A stretch of 64,000 nt of DNA from Ariolimax columbianus (GCA_036924085.1 JAVGWX010000002.1:88245704-88309703), one strand, 5' to 3'; numbered from the stretch's first letter, positions 21,400 to 32,610 are shown. Made by a program: numbers and translations. Notes: generated by a model from the sequence alone, not told the origin.

Positions 21400-21740
21400 A
21401 GGACATTTGTCACCTTATTTCATAGTTTACAGCAAGGTTGTGATATCTACATCTTTTGGTCCCACACATCCGATTTCATTTTTGAGATTGGGTTGGCCTC
21501 CCTCTTTGATACCTAATCTCTTAGCCTGGCTGAAGTGTTGCAGTCTGGTTCAAGACCGCCACTTGGAGGCGGAATAGGGCCTTAGTCAGTTATGGGTTAC
21601 TGACCCTGATACAGGTAGCCAGCTAAGAGTTGCCTGGCTGCTGTTGGGTGATTCACTGCTGTATCTTCATCGGCGTCTTATACTATTTTAATCTTTCTAT
21701 TCTGCTCTGGTTCACCTGAGTGTTACCCTGACCTGAAATT
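21400..21740. repeat. Dispersed repeat, paired with 43380-43660
   Basis: Ordered shared blocks (TAGTTTACAGC, CACATCCGA, TTAGCC, GGTCGCTGACC/GGGTTACTGACC, TTCATCGGCGTCTT-like) with 43380-43660. It is probably a non-coding part of a LINE family. No protein motif is seen. Confidence 0.55.
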
Positions 21741-21767
21741 GGAACAAAGAATAGTAACTAGGCAGGG

Positions 21768-22210
21768 TGTAAACGGTGTGGTCGAGAGGTAAGGCACTCG
21801 CCTTTCAAAGCGATGGACGGAAACGGTGTAGGTTCAAGCCCCGTAGGTTTCAAGCGACCCCTGGTCTCAAAGAGGTGGGACCAGAGTGCATGCATTCTGA
21901 ATTACCTCCAATCGTCTTGACTTAATTCTTGCCACTTGCTCAAGATAGTTTGGGACCAGAGAGTGAGTTTGATGACCAGCGCAGATTCTTCCTCACTACA
22001 AATCAACTACAGCGCAAGTTACATCATCAAGACAAAAACCATGTGATGGTGTCACCCTCATCACTTGCGATGGCCAACTAATTTGTTTTCAAGAAGTGAC
22101 CAAGTAAGGTTGAGTATTGGGCTGGCTACCCCATCCTGTAGAAACTAAGCCACACACAAAGCTTCAATAGATATAGGACAGGTCAACATATGAAGACCTA
22201 TGCCCCATAG
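21768..22210 (+). mobile_element. tRNA-derived SINE-like element, family D
   Basis: A-box-like TGGTCGAGAGGTAAGG and B-box-like AGGTTCAAGCCCCG about 50 bp apart give a pol III promoter layout. The spacing and downstream body indicate a SINE rather than a tRNA gene. A single copy is recognised in this window, so the right end is approximate. Confidence 0.55.
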
Positions 22211-22329
22211 GGAGAAGAACATGTTTTAGTTGATTGGTTCTGCGCAGACACCCATTTATGAAGTCTGTTTCTTAATTTGTCTGAATGATAATTAACAGAA
22301 TGTAACCAATGTGATAAACTCAAGTGCCA

Positions 22330-22565
22330 TTAATATTATAGGGCAAATCAAAGACTTTATAGGAGCACCCAAGTAAACATGAGAACATTTCCTGAAGAAC
22401 TGTCCCACTTATGCAGACCAAAGAGAGTCAGTCTGGATCCAGGGGAGCGATTATGCTTGAAAAGCTGTGGGAGACCGGCGAAGACCTGAAACACACAATC
22501 TCCTTCGTGAACCTCACCAGCCTAGAAGCATAGCATCAGTTGATTGAAGAAGAAGAAAAAGAGAC
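22330..22565 (+). mobile_element. RNase H LINE extreme 3' fragment with (GAA)n tail
   Basis: Encodes EHFLKNCPTYADQRESVWIQ, then in another frame EKLWETGEDLKHTISFVN, the C-terminal end also seen at 42440-42600. GAAGAAGAAG follows at about 22545. Strongly 5' truncated. Confidence 0.75.
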
Positions 22566-23227
22566 TTCAAAGAAGGGTATCTATAATAAAAAAAGAAGGT
22601 AAGTAAGTAGTTTGTGCACTCAGCAAGCTACTGTTGTTCGTCCGTCGTAATTGACGAAGACTACTTTGTCAACATTCACTGTTTGCATGAGTTCGAAGAC
22701 GGCTAAATAAGCCAATCGGAGCCTTGAAATGTATAAGGAAATAGGGCACTCCCTCTACCAAGGGGGAGTATGTTTAGCACACGATCCATGAGGGTGTGAA
22801 TAATCAAACAAGCAAAATGATGTGCTTGTCATAGTAGACAGTGGTGTAACGAACATGTCATTACAACAGAATAATTTGCTCATCAATTGGATTATAGTGA
22901 TGGAGAGTTGCGTACGTCAGCCTCACTCTCTCATCCTCAACTACCCTGATTCAGTGGCAAGACTTAGTTAAGATGACTGAGGGCAGAAGTGGATGCAGAT
23001 TTTTCTTAGGGTTTTCTCCCAAAGACTTTCCTCTGATCAGGTATCCCATAATGCAGTGTGGGCAGAAATGGAACTGCTGAGGTCATAAACTTCTACTCAG
23101 TTGTATCATAGATACATAATTTGGCATGCCTGAAACCAAAAGGAGGCAATGGAGGTAGTTCAACAACATTGAAATGATGTATGTGAACCAAAGAAAAAGA
23201 AGCAGTTTTGTCTATGGAAACGCACTA
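22566..23227. repeat. Intergenic, includes dispersed repeat 22880-23080
   Basis: The part at 22880-23080 pairs with 17140-17420. The remainder shows nothing recognisable. Confidence 0.4.
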
Positions 23228-23640
23228 GACAGGGATCCAGTGGTCTCGAGGTAAGGTGTTCGCCTCGGGTGTTGGAGGTTGCGGGTTCAAATCGTGGTGG
23301 GGACCTTGATTTTTTCATGTGGATCATCCGGTAACAATTTTCCCTGATGTCTGAGTAGTGATATCAGACACCCGTGTTCAGTGGTGCGCACGTTAAAAAT
23401 CTCTTGGCAGTTGGAATTCAAAAAGAGAAGGTTGAACGGCTGTTGCTCGAGCAAAATTCCAGTTAAAAATCTACTCCAATTATTCTAGGGATTCTCGCCC
23501 CACAGAGAATATGTCACAACAAGGGGACTGTGTGGCTATACATCGGGTCTTGGTTATGTGGTTAGTGGAGCGGCATAGATGGCGCCTGACAGGCTGCGGG
23601 TCTATCTTGCTCTAATTTACACTTTCATCACCACCACCAG
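23228..23640 (+). mobile_element. tRNA-derived SINE, family C, tail type 1
   Basis: Head GTGGTCTCGAGGTAAGGTG (A box) and GCGGGTTCAAATCGTGG (B box). The body is shared with the copy at 29605 and the inverted copies at 20619, 27036 and 40242. Its 3' end differs from the inverted copies: it continues into GGCTGCGGGTCTA, also present at 29900 and inverted at 53270. Confidence 0.82.
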
Positions 23641-24059
23641 TCTCAAAAATAGGCGATCGTATATTCCAGGGGCTACTAAACGAATACTGGAATTGATCTG
23701 GCAAGTCACCAGTGGATTTTCACCTGTCAAAAAGAATATGAAACAAAGGTCACACCTCCCCACCACGTCTAACGACACAAGTGGACTGAAGATAGATAGA
23801 TAGATTGTACTAGACATCAACAATTCATGACCAAAATTTGTCATGAGAATGCACTTATCTCTCCATGGTCAGCGATGTCATAATTTTTTGGAAAAGAAAG
23901 TACACAACTACACATATCTTGACAATTAGCACTGACCAGACCTGATACGAAACATAGACTGTTTCTTTTAACGAATAATGATGTGGAATATATATAGGAA
24001 ACCAACAATTCACGGTAACATCCACAGTCATAACAAATAGTCACTAATTGGTCCATCCA

Positions 24060-24195
24060 AAATGCAGAAAGCGACCAGCACTCGCCACTGCTCTGACTAC
24101 AGGAACAATCAGCTCATACACTTTTCTACTGGAAAATACTAAACATGTATGGGTGTGCCCAGAATGGCTGCAAGGTTTTAGAAGCATAAAGTCCT
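24060..24195 (+). mobile_element. LINE C-terminal fragment
   Basis: Encodes TTGTISSYTFLLENTKHVWV then CPEW, homologous to ATGTISIHTLCHLMRETEHL and WVCPEC in the minus-strand LINE at about 7100. Confidence 0.65.
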
Positions 24196-24278
24196 TAGCT
24201 AGGAGATATGTAAGTCGCATGCTTTATAGCTAGAGACCACACAGAGGACTTGCCTAATAGGAAGAGATGTGTGTGTGG

Positions 24279-24302
24279 TTGGGGGGGGGGGGGGGGCTGG
24301 GG
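24279..24302. repeat. Poly-G tract
   Basis: A run of about 17 G within a G-rich stretch just before the 54-bp array, able to form a G-quadruplex. Confidence 0.9.
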
Positions 24303-26860
24303 TACCATAAGAAGAGCTCAAAGATCACATTAAAATAAGGGTAGAGGTGGCTGGTCACATGGATCAAAGATCATCTTAGAATAATGGCAAAGGAGGCTGG
24401 TCTCCTAGGGAGAGCTCATACATTATTATAGAACTGTGGCAGAGGAGGAGGCTGAAGTCTCATTAGGAGAACTGAAAGATCATCTTAGAACTGTGGCATA
24501 GGTGACTGAAGTCATTGTGAGAGCGGAAAGATCATCTTAGAACTGTGGCAGAGGAGGCTGGTCTCTTTGTGAGAGCTGAAAGATCATCTTAGAACTGTGG
24601 CAGAGGCGACTGAAGTCTTATTGTGAGAGCGGAAAGATCATCTTAGAACTGTGGCAGAGGAGGCTGGTCTCTTTGTGAGAGCTGAAAGATCATCTTAGAA
24701 CTGAGGCAGAGGCGACTGAAGTCTTATTGTGAGAGCGGAAAGATCATCTTAGAACTGTGGCAGAGGAGGCTGGTCTCTTTGTGAGAGCTGAAAGATCATC
24801 TTAGAACTGTGGCAGAGGAGGCTGGTCTCTTTGTGAGAGCTGAAAGATCATCTTAGAACTGTGGCAGAGGAGGCTGGTCTCTTTGTGAGAGCTGAAAGAT
24901 CATCTTAGAACTGCAGCAGAGGAGGTTGAAGTCTTATTGTGAGAGCTGAAAAATCATCTTAGAACTGTGGCAGAGGAGGCTGGTCTCTTTGTGAGAGCTG
25001 AAATATCATCTCAGAACTGTGGCAGAGGAGATTGAAGTCTTACGAGGAGAGCTCAAAGATCATCTTAGAATTGTGGCAGAGGAGACTGAAGTTTCATGGG
25101 AAGAGTTCAAAGATCATCTTATAATAATGGCAGAGGAGACTGAAGTCTCATGGGGAGAGCTCAAAGATCATCTTTAGAATAATGGCAGCAGAGGTTAAAG
25201 TTTTATGGGAAGAGCTTAAAAATTATCTGATAATAATAGCAGGAGCCTGAAGTCTCATGGGGAGAGCTCAAAGATTATCTTAGAATAATGGCAGTGGAGG
25301 CTGTTGTCTCTTGAGGACAGCTTTAGAAAAATGGAAGAGGCAGCTGGAACTTAAAGATCACCTTAGAAATGTGACAGAGGAGGCTGAGGCCTCCTGAGGA
25401 TAGCTTAAAGATCACCTTAGAACTGTGGCAGAAGAGGCTGGTGTCTCATTGGGAGAACTTAAAGATCACCTTAGAACTGTGGCAGAGGAGGCTGGTGTCT
25501 CATTGGGAGAGCTTAAAGATCACCTTAGAACTGTGGCAGAGGAGGCTGGTGTCTCACTGGGAGAGCTTAAAGATCACCTTAGAACTGTGGCAGAGGAGGC
25601 TGGTGTCTCACTGGGAGAGCTTAAAGATCACCTTAGACTGTGACAGAGGAGGCTGGTGTCTCACTGGGAGAGCTTAAAGATCACCTTAGACTGTGACAGA
25701 GGAGGCTGGTGTCTCATTGGGAGAGCTTAAAGATCACCTTAGAACTGTGGCAGAGGAGGCTGGTGTCTCACTGGGAGAGCTTAAAGATCACCTTAGACTG
25801 TGACAGAGGAGGCTGGTGTCTCACTGGGAGAGCTTAAAGATCACCTTAGACTGTGACAGAGGAGGCTGGTGTCTCATTGGGAGAGCTTAAAGATCACCTT
25901 AGAACTGTGGCAGAGGAGGCTGGTGTCTCACTGGGAGAGCTTAAAGATCACCTTAGACTAATAGAGGAGGCTGGTGTCTCACTGGGAGAGCTTAAAGATC
26001 ACCTTAGAACTGTGACAGAAGAGGCTGGTGTCTCATTGGGAGAGCTTAAAGATCATCTTAGAACTGTGACAGAGGAGGCTGGTGTCTCATTGGGAGAGCT
26101 TAAAGATCACCTTAGAACTGTGGCAGAGGAGGCTGGTGTCTCACTGGGAGAGCTTAAAGATCACCTTAGACTAATAGAGGAGGCTGGTGTCTCACTGGGA
26201 GAGCTTAAAGATCACCTTAGAACTGTGACAGAAGAGGCTGGTGTCTCATTGGGAGAGCTTAAAGATCATCTTAGAACTGTGACAGAGGAGGCTGGTGTCT
26301 CATTGGGAGAGCTTAAAGATCATCTTAGAACTGTGACAGAAGAGGCTGGTGTCTCATTGGGAGAGCTTAAAGATCATCTTAGAACTGTGACAGAGGAGGC
26401 TGGTGTCTCATTGGGAGAGCTTAAAGATCACCTTAGAACTGTGACAGAGGAGGCTGGTGTCTCATTGGGAGAGCTTAAAGATCATCTTAGAACTGTGACA
26501 GAGGAGGCTGGTGTCTCATTGGGAGAGCTTAAAGATCATCTTAGAACTGTGACAGAGGAGGCTGGTGTCTCATTGGGAGAGCTTAAAGATCACCTTAGAA
26601 CTGTGGCAGAGGAGGCTGGTGTCTCATTGGGAGAGCTTAAAGATCATCTTAGAACTGTGGCAGAGGAGGCTGGTGTCTCATTGGGAGAGCTTAAAGATCA
26701 CCTTAGAACTGTGGCAGAGGAGGCTGGTGTCTCATTGGGAGAGCTTAAAGATCACCTTAGAACTGTGGCAGAGGAGGCTGGTGTCTCACTGGGAGAGCTT
26801 AAAGATCACCTTAGAACTGTGGCAAAGGAGGCTGGTGTCTCATTGGGAGAGCTAAGATTG
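24303..26860 (+). repeat. 54-bp minisatellite, core at 25400-26855
   Basis: The core has about 26 copies of a 54-bp unit holding GAGAGCTTAAAGATCACC and GAGGAGGCTGGTGTCTCA. One frame gives an 18-residue repeat, VAEEAGVSLGELKDHLRT, predicted to be helical. The left third (24303-25400) is older and more diverged, with 52-53 bp units. Some core units lack one A (CTTAGACTGTGACAG) or several bases (CTTAGACTAATAGAGG), which shift the frame. The frame has no plausible start, end or splice signals, so I treat it as non-coding. I could not identify the parent sequence. Confidence 0.92.
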
Positions 26861-26864
26861 CAGT

Positions 26865-27035
26865 CATATTTTCCTACGGAATATAACGAGAAAATGACAA
26901 TGTTCTTTCCTCTGTGCATAAATCTTACTGATATTTTTAATTTTTATATTATCTATGTATCTTGTAATATTTATAATACTTGTTATATTATCTTATTATA
27001 TTATCTGCGTATCTTGTAGTATCATTCATATACTT
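26865..27035. repeat. Dispersed repeat, left part of pair with 20041
   Basis: Matches 20060-20170 in order (ATTGCAG, CATATTTTCCTA, ATAAATCTTACTGATATT, TTATATTATC). Confidence 0.6.
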
Positions 27036-27410
27036 ACTTGAAATACTTGGAATCCTCGTATTCAAACAGGCATGTTAATGTCGGTTGCCTGGTCGCTGAA
27101 AGCTATCTGTAGTAGGTATCCTGCGATTACTAGGCCTGGAGGAACGTACAAATAATTTTTAACTGGAATTTTAACATTTTATCCAGGTCCGCCTACTATT
27201 TTCGATTTCTAACTGCCAAGGGATTTTTAATATGCTTGACCGACACTGAATTATAGGAGTCCGATCTCACTACCCAGAGATCAGGCGAATTTTTATCAGA
27301 AAATCCACACAAAAAAATCCAGGTATCTACCATGATTCAAACCTGCGGACTCTGGCACCCGAGGCAGACACCTCACCTCGAGACGACTGAACACCCCCAC
27401 TGAACCATTA
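27036..27410 (-). mobile_element. tRNA-derived SINE, family C, tail type 2, second copy
   Basis: Inverted. The tRNA head lies at about 27400-27330 (AGACACCTCACCTCGAGACGA and AACCTGCGG on the + strand), and the 3' end is at GGAATCCTCGTATTCAAACAG. Same body as 20619 and 40242. Confidence 0.8.
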
Positions 27411-27815
27411 TTCACATATCTTATTATATTATCTGTGTTACCTTGTATCTATGTATCTTGTAATATTATGTATGCATATTGATAGGTTCTTTCTTGTTCA
27501 TCCTGTGTCATATTGTTGTCTGTTGATCTTATTACATTGCTTACCAGTGTCGCGACAACGCATTATGATCGTACCCCTATTGGATTTGAACTAATAAAAA
27601 AAATGAGTGCTGAAGTCAGTTGCACTGGTACCTAAGGCATTGAAACACAGTACAATGCTCTCAACCATACAAAACAATGTGACCCATAAAAATGTTTCAA
27701 ATTGTTTATATACAAATCACTTATATTATCTGTATATTATTTTAAATATTACATTTTTGTTATTTTACCTGTTTGTCATGTCGTATTAAATATGCATCTC
27801 CATAAGATTTCCTCT
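27411..27815. repeat. Dispersed repeat, right part of pair with 20041
   Basis: Matches 20240-20610 in order. A family C SINE separates it from the left part. Confidence 0.6.
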
Positions 27816-27998
27816 CTGTTATATTATATTATATATACATCTTTGTTATAGTATCTGAGTATCGTGTTATATTGTATATAGATTATTGTTATATTACATG
27901 TGTATCTTATTACATTATATATGCACAATTCTTATATTTCCTGAGTATCATGTTATATATATACATCTTTGTTATATAACCCTTCCCATGTATCATGT

Positions 27999-28057
<59 letters not shown>

Positions 28058-28075
28058 TATATAATGTCCTTTATA
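27816..28075. repeat. AT-rich tract with (TA)n
   Basis: Derived from repeated 'ATCTTGTTATATTAT'-like units. It ends in a near-perfect (TA)n of about 50 bp at 28004-28052. Confidence 0.85.
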
Positions 28076-28084
28076 GAACGTCGC

Positions 28085-28630
28085 TCCCATCACAGTCTGT
28101 CTGAAAGAAACTCTTTCTCTTGCCAAAACTCCAGCCTCTGCCACAGTCATACCCAGGCATTTCTGGATATCTTTGTGCCATCATCTTCTTGGTCTACCCC
28201 TGCCTCTTTTGCCTGGCACCATACTTCCATCACTGTTCTCTCAAGACCGCTGTGTCTCTTGATGTGACCAAAGTATTTACATTTTCTGGTCATAATGGAA
28301 TTGATAAACCAGTTATCCTCTATGCTCAACTCTTGCCGAATGTCTACATTTGTTTTTTTTCTCTGTCCAGGGTATTTTGAGGATCTTTTTGTAACATTTT
28401 GACTCGAAGGATTCGATTCTTTATTTAGAAGATTTGGTAATCGTCCATAATTCACAGCCATAATCTGCTACAGGAAAAACACAGGCTCTCGAGACTACTT
28501 TTATCGTTTTGTTGGTGCTCTGCCATAATTTCTTCAGGCTGTTCAGTCTCTGCATTGCCATAGCTAGTCTTCCTTCTGATTTCTTTCGAGCAGTCGCCAT
28601 GCTACAGGAAAAACAAACAAATATGTATAT
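28085..28630 (-). mobile_element. RTE/CR1-like LINE C-terminal fragment, minus strand
   Basis: Minus-strand pieces in order: MAMQRLNSLKKLWQSTNKTI, RACVFPVADYGCELWTITKS, IEDNWFINSIMTRKCKYFGH, IKRHSGLERTVMEV. This matches the post-RT region and the 'GHIKRHxGLE' end also seen in the element at 33.6-36.5 kb ('FFGKVKRHNGLEK'). Frameshifted. Confidence 0.8.
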
Positions 28631-28779
28631 ATATATATATATAATCATTATATTACTTGTATATCATGTTATATTATATATACATCTTTGTTATATTACT
28701 CATGTAATAAGTAGATCTCATAGCAGAGACTGCCATTAGGGATGAAGTGTTATAGACTTCATTGTGCTAAGCTACAGCT

Positions 28780-28945
28780 TGTGTGGGGTGGGGTGGCCAG
28801 TTCCCTACCTCGCTGGTTTTGTTTCCCTAACAGTAGGTTAGTACCCATTTACAAATAATCCACTGCAAATCTGGGTTGACGGAAACGTACTGCTAGTGGG
28901 AGTTGAACCCTGTACCTTTGCTTTGAAAAATGAGTGCTCTACGAC
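28780..28945 (-). mobile_element. tRNA-derived SINE, family E
   Basis: On the minus strand there is an A-box-like TTAGTCGTAGAGCACTC, then B box GGGTTCAACTCCC at about 28905. The 3' side is GTGGGGTGGCCAGTTC on the + strand, shared with 41540-41640. Confidence 0.65.
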
Positions 28946-29290
28946 TAAACATTCAATGTATCATGTTTTATTACAAAATATAAATGTTTGTTATACTACC
29001 CATATATTATGTTTATTATATATAGAAATCTTCGTAAAATTACCCTTGTATGTTGTTATATTTATAAATCTTTGTTAAATTTGTTCTATTTCGTGTTATA
29101 TTATTATTAATACACCTGGTTACATTATTTGCCATTGTATTATTTTTTTTATATTAACCGTGCATCATATGACATCAATTCTAAATATAGCTTGCTACAT
29201 TATATTCTGCGATGTTCATCGTTATTATATGCCATAATAAAACACAGAGAAGTATTAAACAAACGATTGACTTAATTACTAAACTTTTTC
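28946..29290. other. AT-rich sequence, nothing recognised
   Basis: Rich in TTATATTAT and TACCC-like words resembling 27816-28075. No gene. Confidence 0.45.
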
Positions 29291-29604
29291 TACCCACTTG
29301 TGTTTTCTAAGTGTCATATAAGCTAAGGTTTCTTCTCCTGTGTCAGTTGTGTTGCATTCATTGTTGTAAATAGGATTTATGTTGTGTCTTCTATCTATTT
29401 GTCACGTGATCGTCCACATGCTCCATTGGTCACTTGACTTAATCCATCTGGTTCCCTTCTTGGAACATAGGGCAGCAATCTCTTTTGTGGGTCATACTCT
29501 TGAGATTCACCGTTGAGAATCCAGCTGCCCTAACCTCATCTTTCAACATCCTTTACCAGGTGTGTTTGGTGTCCTCACTTGTATCTTCCTCTGTAGGTTT
29601 CAAT
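29291..29604. other. Unassigned, nothing recognised
   Basis: No homology recognised. The frame at 29485-29766 runs into the SINE and is not supported. Confidence 0.4.
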
Positions 29605-29950
29605 ATTCACTGGTCTCGAGGTAAGGTGTCCACCTCAAGTGCCGGAGGTCGCATATTTGAAACACGGTGGAGACTGGGATTTTTTTTATATGAGTCATCT
29701 GGTAAAAATTGCCCTGATCTCTGGGTAGTGAGATTGGACTCCCGTGTTCAGTATCGATTATGTTAAAAATTCCTCTGCAGTTGGAAATAGAAAAGAGTAG
29801 GCTTAACGGCTGTTGCCCGGACAAAATTCAAATAAAAAATTTAACAAAATTATTTGTACCTTTCCCCAGGTGGTTTGTTAAGAGCAGCTATAGATGGCGC
29901 TCAACTGGCTGTGGGTCTACTTAGCTCTAGTGTTTAAGTCTATTAAGATG
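29605..29950 (+). mobile_element. tRNA-derived SINE, family C, tail type 1, second copy
   Basis: Head CTGGTCTCGAGGTAAGGTG, a decayed B box, then the shared body (CCCGTGTTCAG, GGCTGTTGCCCGG). Its 3' end AGATGGCGCTCAACTGGC corresponds to the 23580 copy. Confidence 0.8.
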
Positions 29951-29969
29951 GACTTGCACATTCGTAAAA

Positions 29970-30055
29970 ACCACCTTCCAAGAAACTGGTTGTATACAGA
30001 CTGTAGAGTCTTCTAAACCAGTATAAAGAAGTTAAGTTAAGTTAATACATGAAAT
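29970..30055 (+). mobile_element. CR1-like LINE 3' terminal scrap
   Basis: Only the last 80 bp of the family at 3860 and 9855 (AAACTGGTTGTATACAGAC, TCTTCTAAACCAGTATAAAG). Confidence 0.7.
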
Positions 30056-30360
30056 GTCTGATTACATTGTTAGAAATCTTTTTAATGTGTGTGTCTTATC
30101 CATTTTGAGTTGTATGTTCTTTGCTAAAGGTCTGTGATTGTTGTTACATTTGGTCACTGGATATAAAGTATGCAATGTAGACAACTGATGGTGGAAGTTT
30201 GTGCTCTGGATGTAATATTTAGCCACATAGGGTCGAAGATGCAGTAGTGAACGAGCATTGCTGGTTGCTTGCGTCAAGGTCAATAAACCAGAGCTGACAA
30301 AGACCCTAATAGGCTTCCGAGCCATGGACATGGAAACAAACTGCACTTGTCTAAAATAGC
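30056..30360. other. Unassigned, nothing recognised
   Basis: A 94-codon minus-strand frame is present, but no family pattern is visible. Confidence 0.35.
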
Positions 30361-30837
30361 AGGGATCAAAGACATAAGGTATAACTGGTCACAGAGATCC
30401 TGAGCCAAGGGGCCATCAGAAGGGGATCCATCTATCACTGCTTCATGGACCGATAACATAAAAACCCTAAAGTCAAATTATAACTGTCTTCATTCCAACT
30501 CAAGGTCACTAGAGAATTGAAATCTTTAGGAAGATTAATTATAACTCTGAGCCGTTTGGTGTTACAAATGGAGGGAAGCAAGGATGCATCCTAGCCTCTA
30601 CCCTTTTCAGCATAACGTTTGCTGCCATGTTGACTGGTGCATTCAAGGGCAGTGATACTTGAAGTCAAAGTCCGTTATCGTCTAGACAGTGAGTTCTTCA
30701 ATCTGAGGAGACTGCAGGCAAGAGCAAAAGTACAGATTGAGTCCATATTTGAACTTCTCTTTGATGATGACTGTGCTCTCAATGCCCATTCTGAGACTGA
30801 AATGTAATGTACTGTTGACATGTTTGCAATGACTTGG

Positions 30838-31080
30838 GGCTCACCATCTCTACCAGCAAGACTCAAGTGCTGCACCAAGTTGGGGCTCACCATTTCTACC
30901 AGTAAGACTCAATTGCTGCAACAAGTTGGGGCTCACCAAGCTGAGGCTCACCATTTCTACCAGTAAGACTGAAGCGCTGCTACAAGTTGAGATTCACCAT
31001 TTCTACCAGTAAAACTCAAGTGCTACACCAAGTTGGGGGTCACCATTTCTACCTGTAAGACTCAAGTGCTGCACCAAGCA
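30838..31080 (+). repeat. 46-bp array inside LINE RT
   Basis: About five imperfect copies, units holding GGGGCTCACCATTTCTACCA and AAGACTCAAGTGCTGCACC. In the parent frame the unit encodes 'GLTISTSKTQVLHQ', just after the RT catalytic motif. Confidence 0.88.
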
Positions 31081-31300
31081 GCTCCAAGAAATGTGCACAG
31101 TGAGCCATCTATCACTATCAATGGTCAGAAGTTGAAGTCGGTCTATATTTACTTTGGCAGCACATTCTCTAGAGCAATCCATATTGATGATGAAGTAAAC
31201 TCGAGAATTGCAAAAGCTTATGTACCATTTGGAAAACTAAGATCCTCAGTTTGGAACCGGAGAGGAATTCAGCTTATAACTAAAATTGAAGGTTTATGTG

Positions 31301-31745
31301 GCAGTCGTTCTACTAACTCTTCTGTACGCCTGTGAAACCTGGACTGTGTACAGTCGTCCTACTAACTCTTCTGTACTTTTGTGAAACCTGGACTGTGTAC
31401 AGTCGTCCTACTAACTCTTCTGTACGCCTGTGAAACCTGGACTGTGTACAGTCGTCCTACCAACTCTTCTGTACTTTTGTGAAACCTGGACTGTGTACAG
31501 TCGTCCTACCAATTCTTCTGTACGCCTGTGAAACCTGGACTGTGTACATCCGTCCTACAAACTCTTCTGTACGTCTGTGAAACCTGGACTGTGTACATCC
31601 GTCCTACAAACTCTTCTGTACGCCTGTGAAGCCTGGACTGTGTACAGTCGTCCTACCAACTCTTCTGTACGCCTGTGAAACCTGGACTGTGTACAGTCGT
31701 CCTACCAACTCTTCTGTACGCCTGTGAAACATGGACTGTGTACAG
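31301..31745 (+). repeat. 49-bp array inside LINE RT
   Basis: About nine copies with a 49-bp period (TGTGAAACCT at 31331, 31380 and so on). The unit encodes part of 'VVLPTLLYACETWTVYS', a conserved post-RT stretch. 49 is not a multiple of three, so each copy shifts the frame. The last copy continues into the parent frame. Confidence 0.92.
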
Positions 31746-31889
31746 TCGACATGCGAAGAAGCTTGACCACTTTCATCTGGACTGCCAACAGAAACTGCTG
31801 TACATAAAAGGGCAAGATAGGATCACAGATGTAGACGTTCTTTCACAGGCTGGCATGACATACATGCACACAACTCTGTGTAAATCTCA

Positions 31890-32270
31890 GCTTGGATGGA
31901 CTGGCCATGTTGTCTGCATATCAGATGAGCGGCTTGGATGGACTGGCCATGTTGTCTGCATGTCAGATGAGCGGCTTGGGTGGACTGGCCATGTTGTCCG
32001 CATGTCAGATGAGCGGCTTGGGTGGACTGGCCATGTTGTCCGCATGTCAGATGAGCGGCTTGGATGGACTGGCCATGTTGTCCGCATGTCAGATGAGCGG
32101 CTTGGATGGACTGGCCATGTTGTCTGCATGTCAGATGAGCGGCTTAGATGGACTGGCCATGTTGTCCGCATGTCAGATGAGCGGCTTGGATGGACTGGCC
32201 ATGTTGTCTGCATGTCAGATGAGCGGCTTGGATGGACTGGCCATGTTGTCCGCATGTCAGATGAGCGGCT
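31890..32270 (+). repeat. 42-bp in-frame array inside LINE C-terminus
   Basis: Nine copies of 14 codons, LGWTGHVVRMSDER (Arg or Cys at the variable site). The array is fully in frame with the LINE ORF on both sides, giving a continuous 232-codon frame (31675-32373). The parent segment is the 'WTGHVVRM' motif of RTE-like C-termini. Confidence 0.95.
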
Positions 32271-32610
32271 TTCAAAGAAAATATTCCATGGCGAGCTTCA
32301 GTCAGGCAAGACAGCTCACGGTGGCCAAATAAAACATTACAAAGACACTCTGAAAGCCTCACTGAAGAACTGAGACATTGATAATTGGGAGAGTGTACTG
32401 TTGATCGCTCTGTCTGACATCTCTTCTGGCACCGCGGATATGGAGCAGACAAGAATCAGGAAACTGCACGAAAACGAGCGACACGAAAGGCAAGAAAAGA
32501 GTTGCCCCAGACAGTATTTCTCTGCCCTCAGTGTGGCAGACGTTTTAGTGTTCAGATTGGTTTGATCAGCCACCTACGAACCCACTCCAGGATTGACAGA
32601 TGACGATGTG

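Larger units (their letters stand above)
30365..32610 (+). mobile_element. RTE-like LINE 3' half with three internal arrays
   Basis: In order on the + strand: RT motif B 'VTNGGKQGCILASTLFS' (about 30560), motif C region LFDDDCALNAHSETE (about 30765), 'GLTISTSKTQVL' (30840, amplified), SVYIYFGSTFSRAIHIDDEV (31140), VVLPTLLYACETWTVYS (31690, amplified), LDHFHLDCQQKLLYIKGQDR (31770), LGWTGHVVRMSDER (amplified), the 'GELQSGKTAHGGQIKHYKDT' end, and a terminal zinc-finger-like CPQCGRRF...HLRTH. The catalytic box reads DDD where F/YADD is usual. Frameshifts are numerous. A related fragment lies inverted at 47690-48010. Confidence 0.87.

Noticed and set aside
25853..27019. 388-codon frame with an 18-residue repeat as a structural protein gene
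   Set aside because: Several units have one-base or larger indels that shift the frame, the frame runs into AT-rich sequence, and no promoter or splice structure is visible. Kept only as a repeat with an open question.
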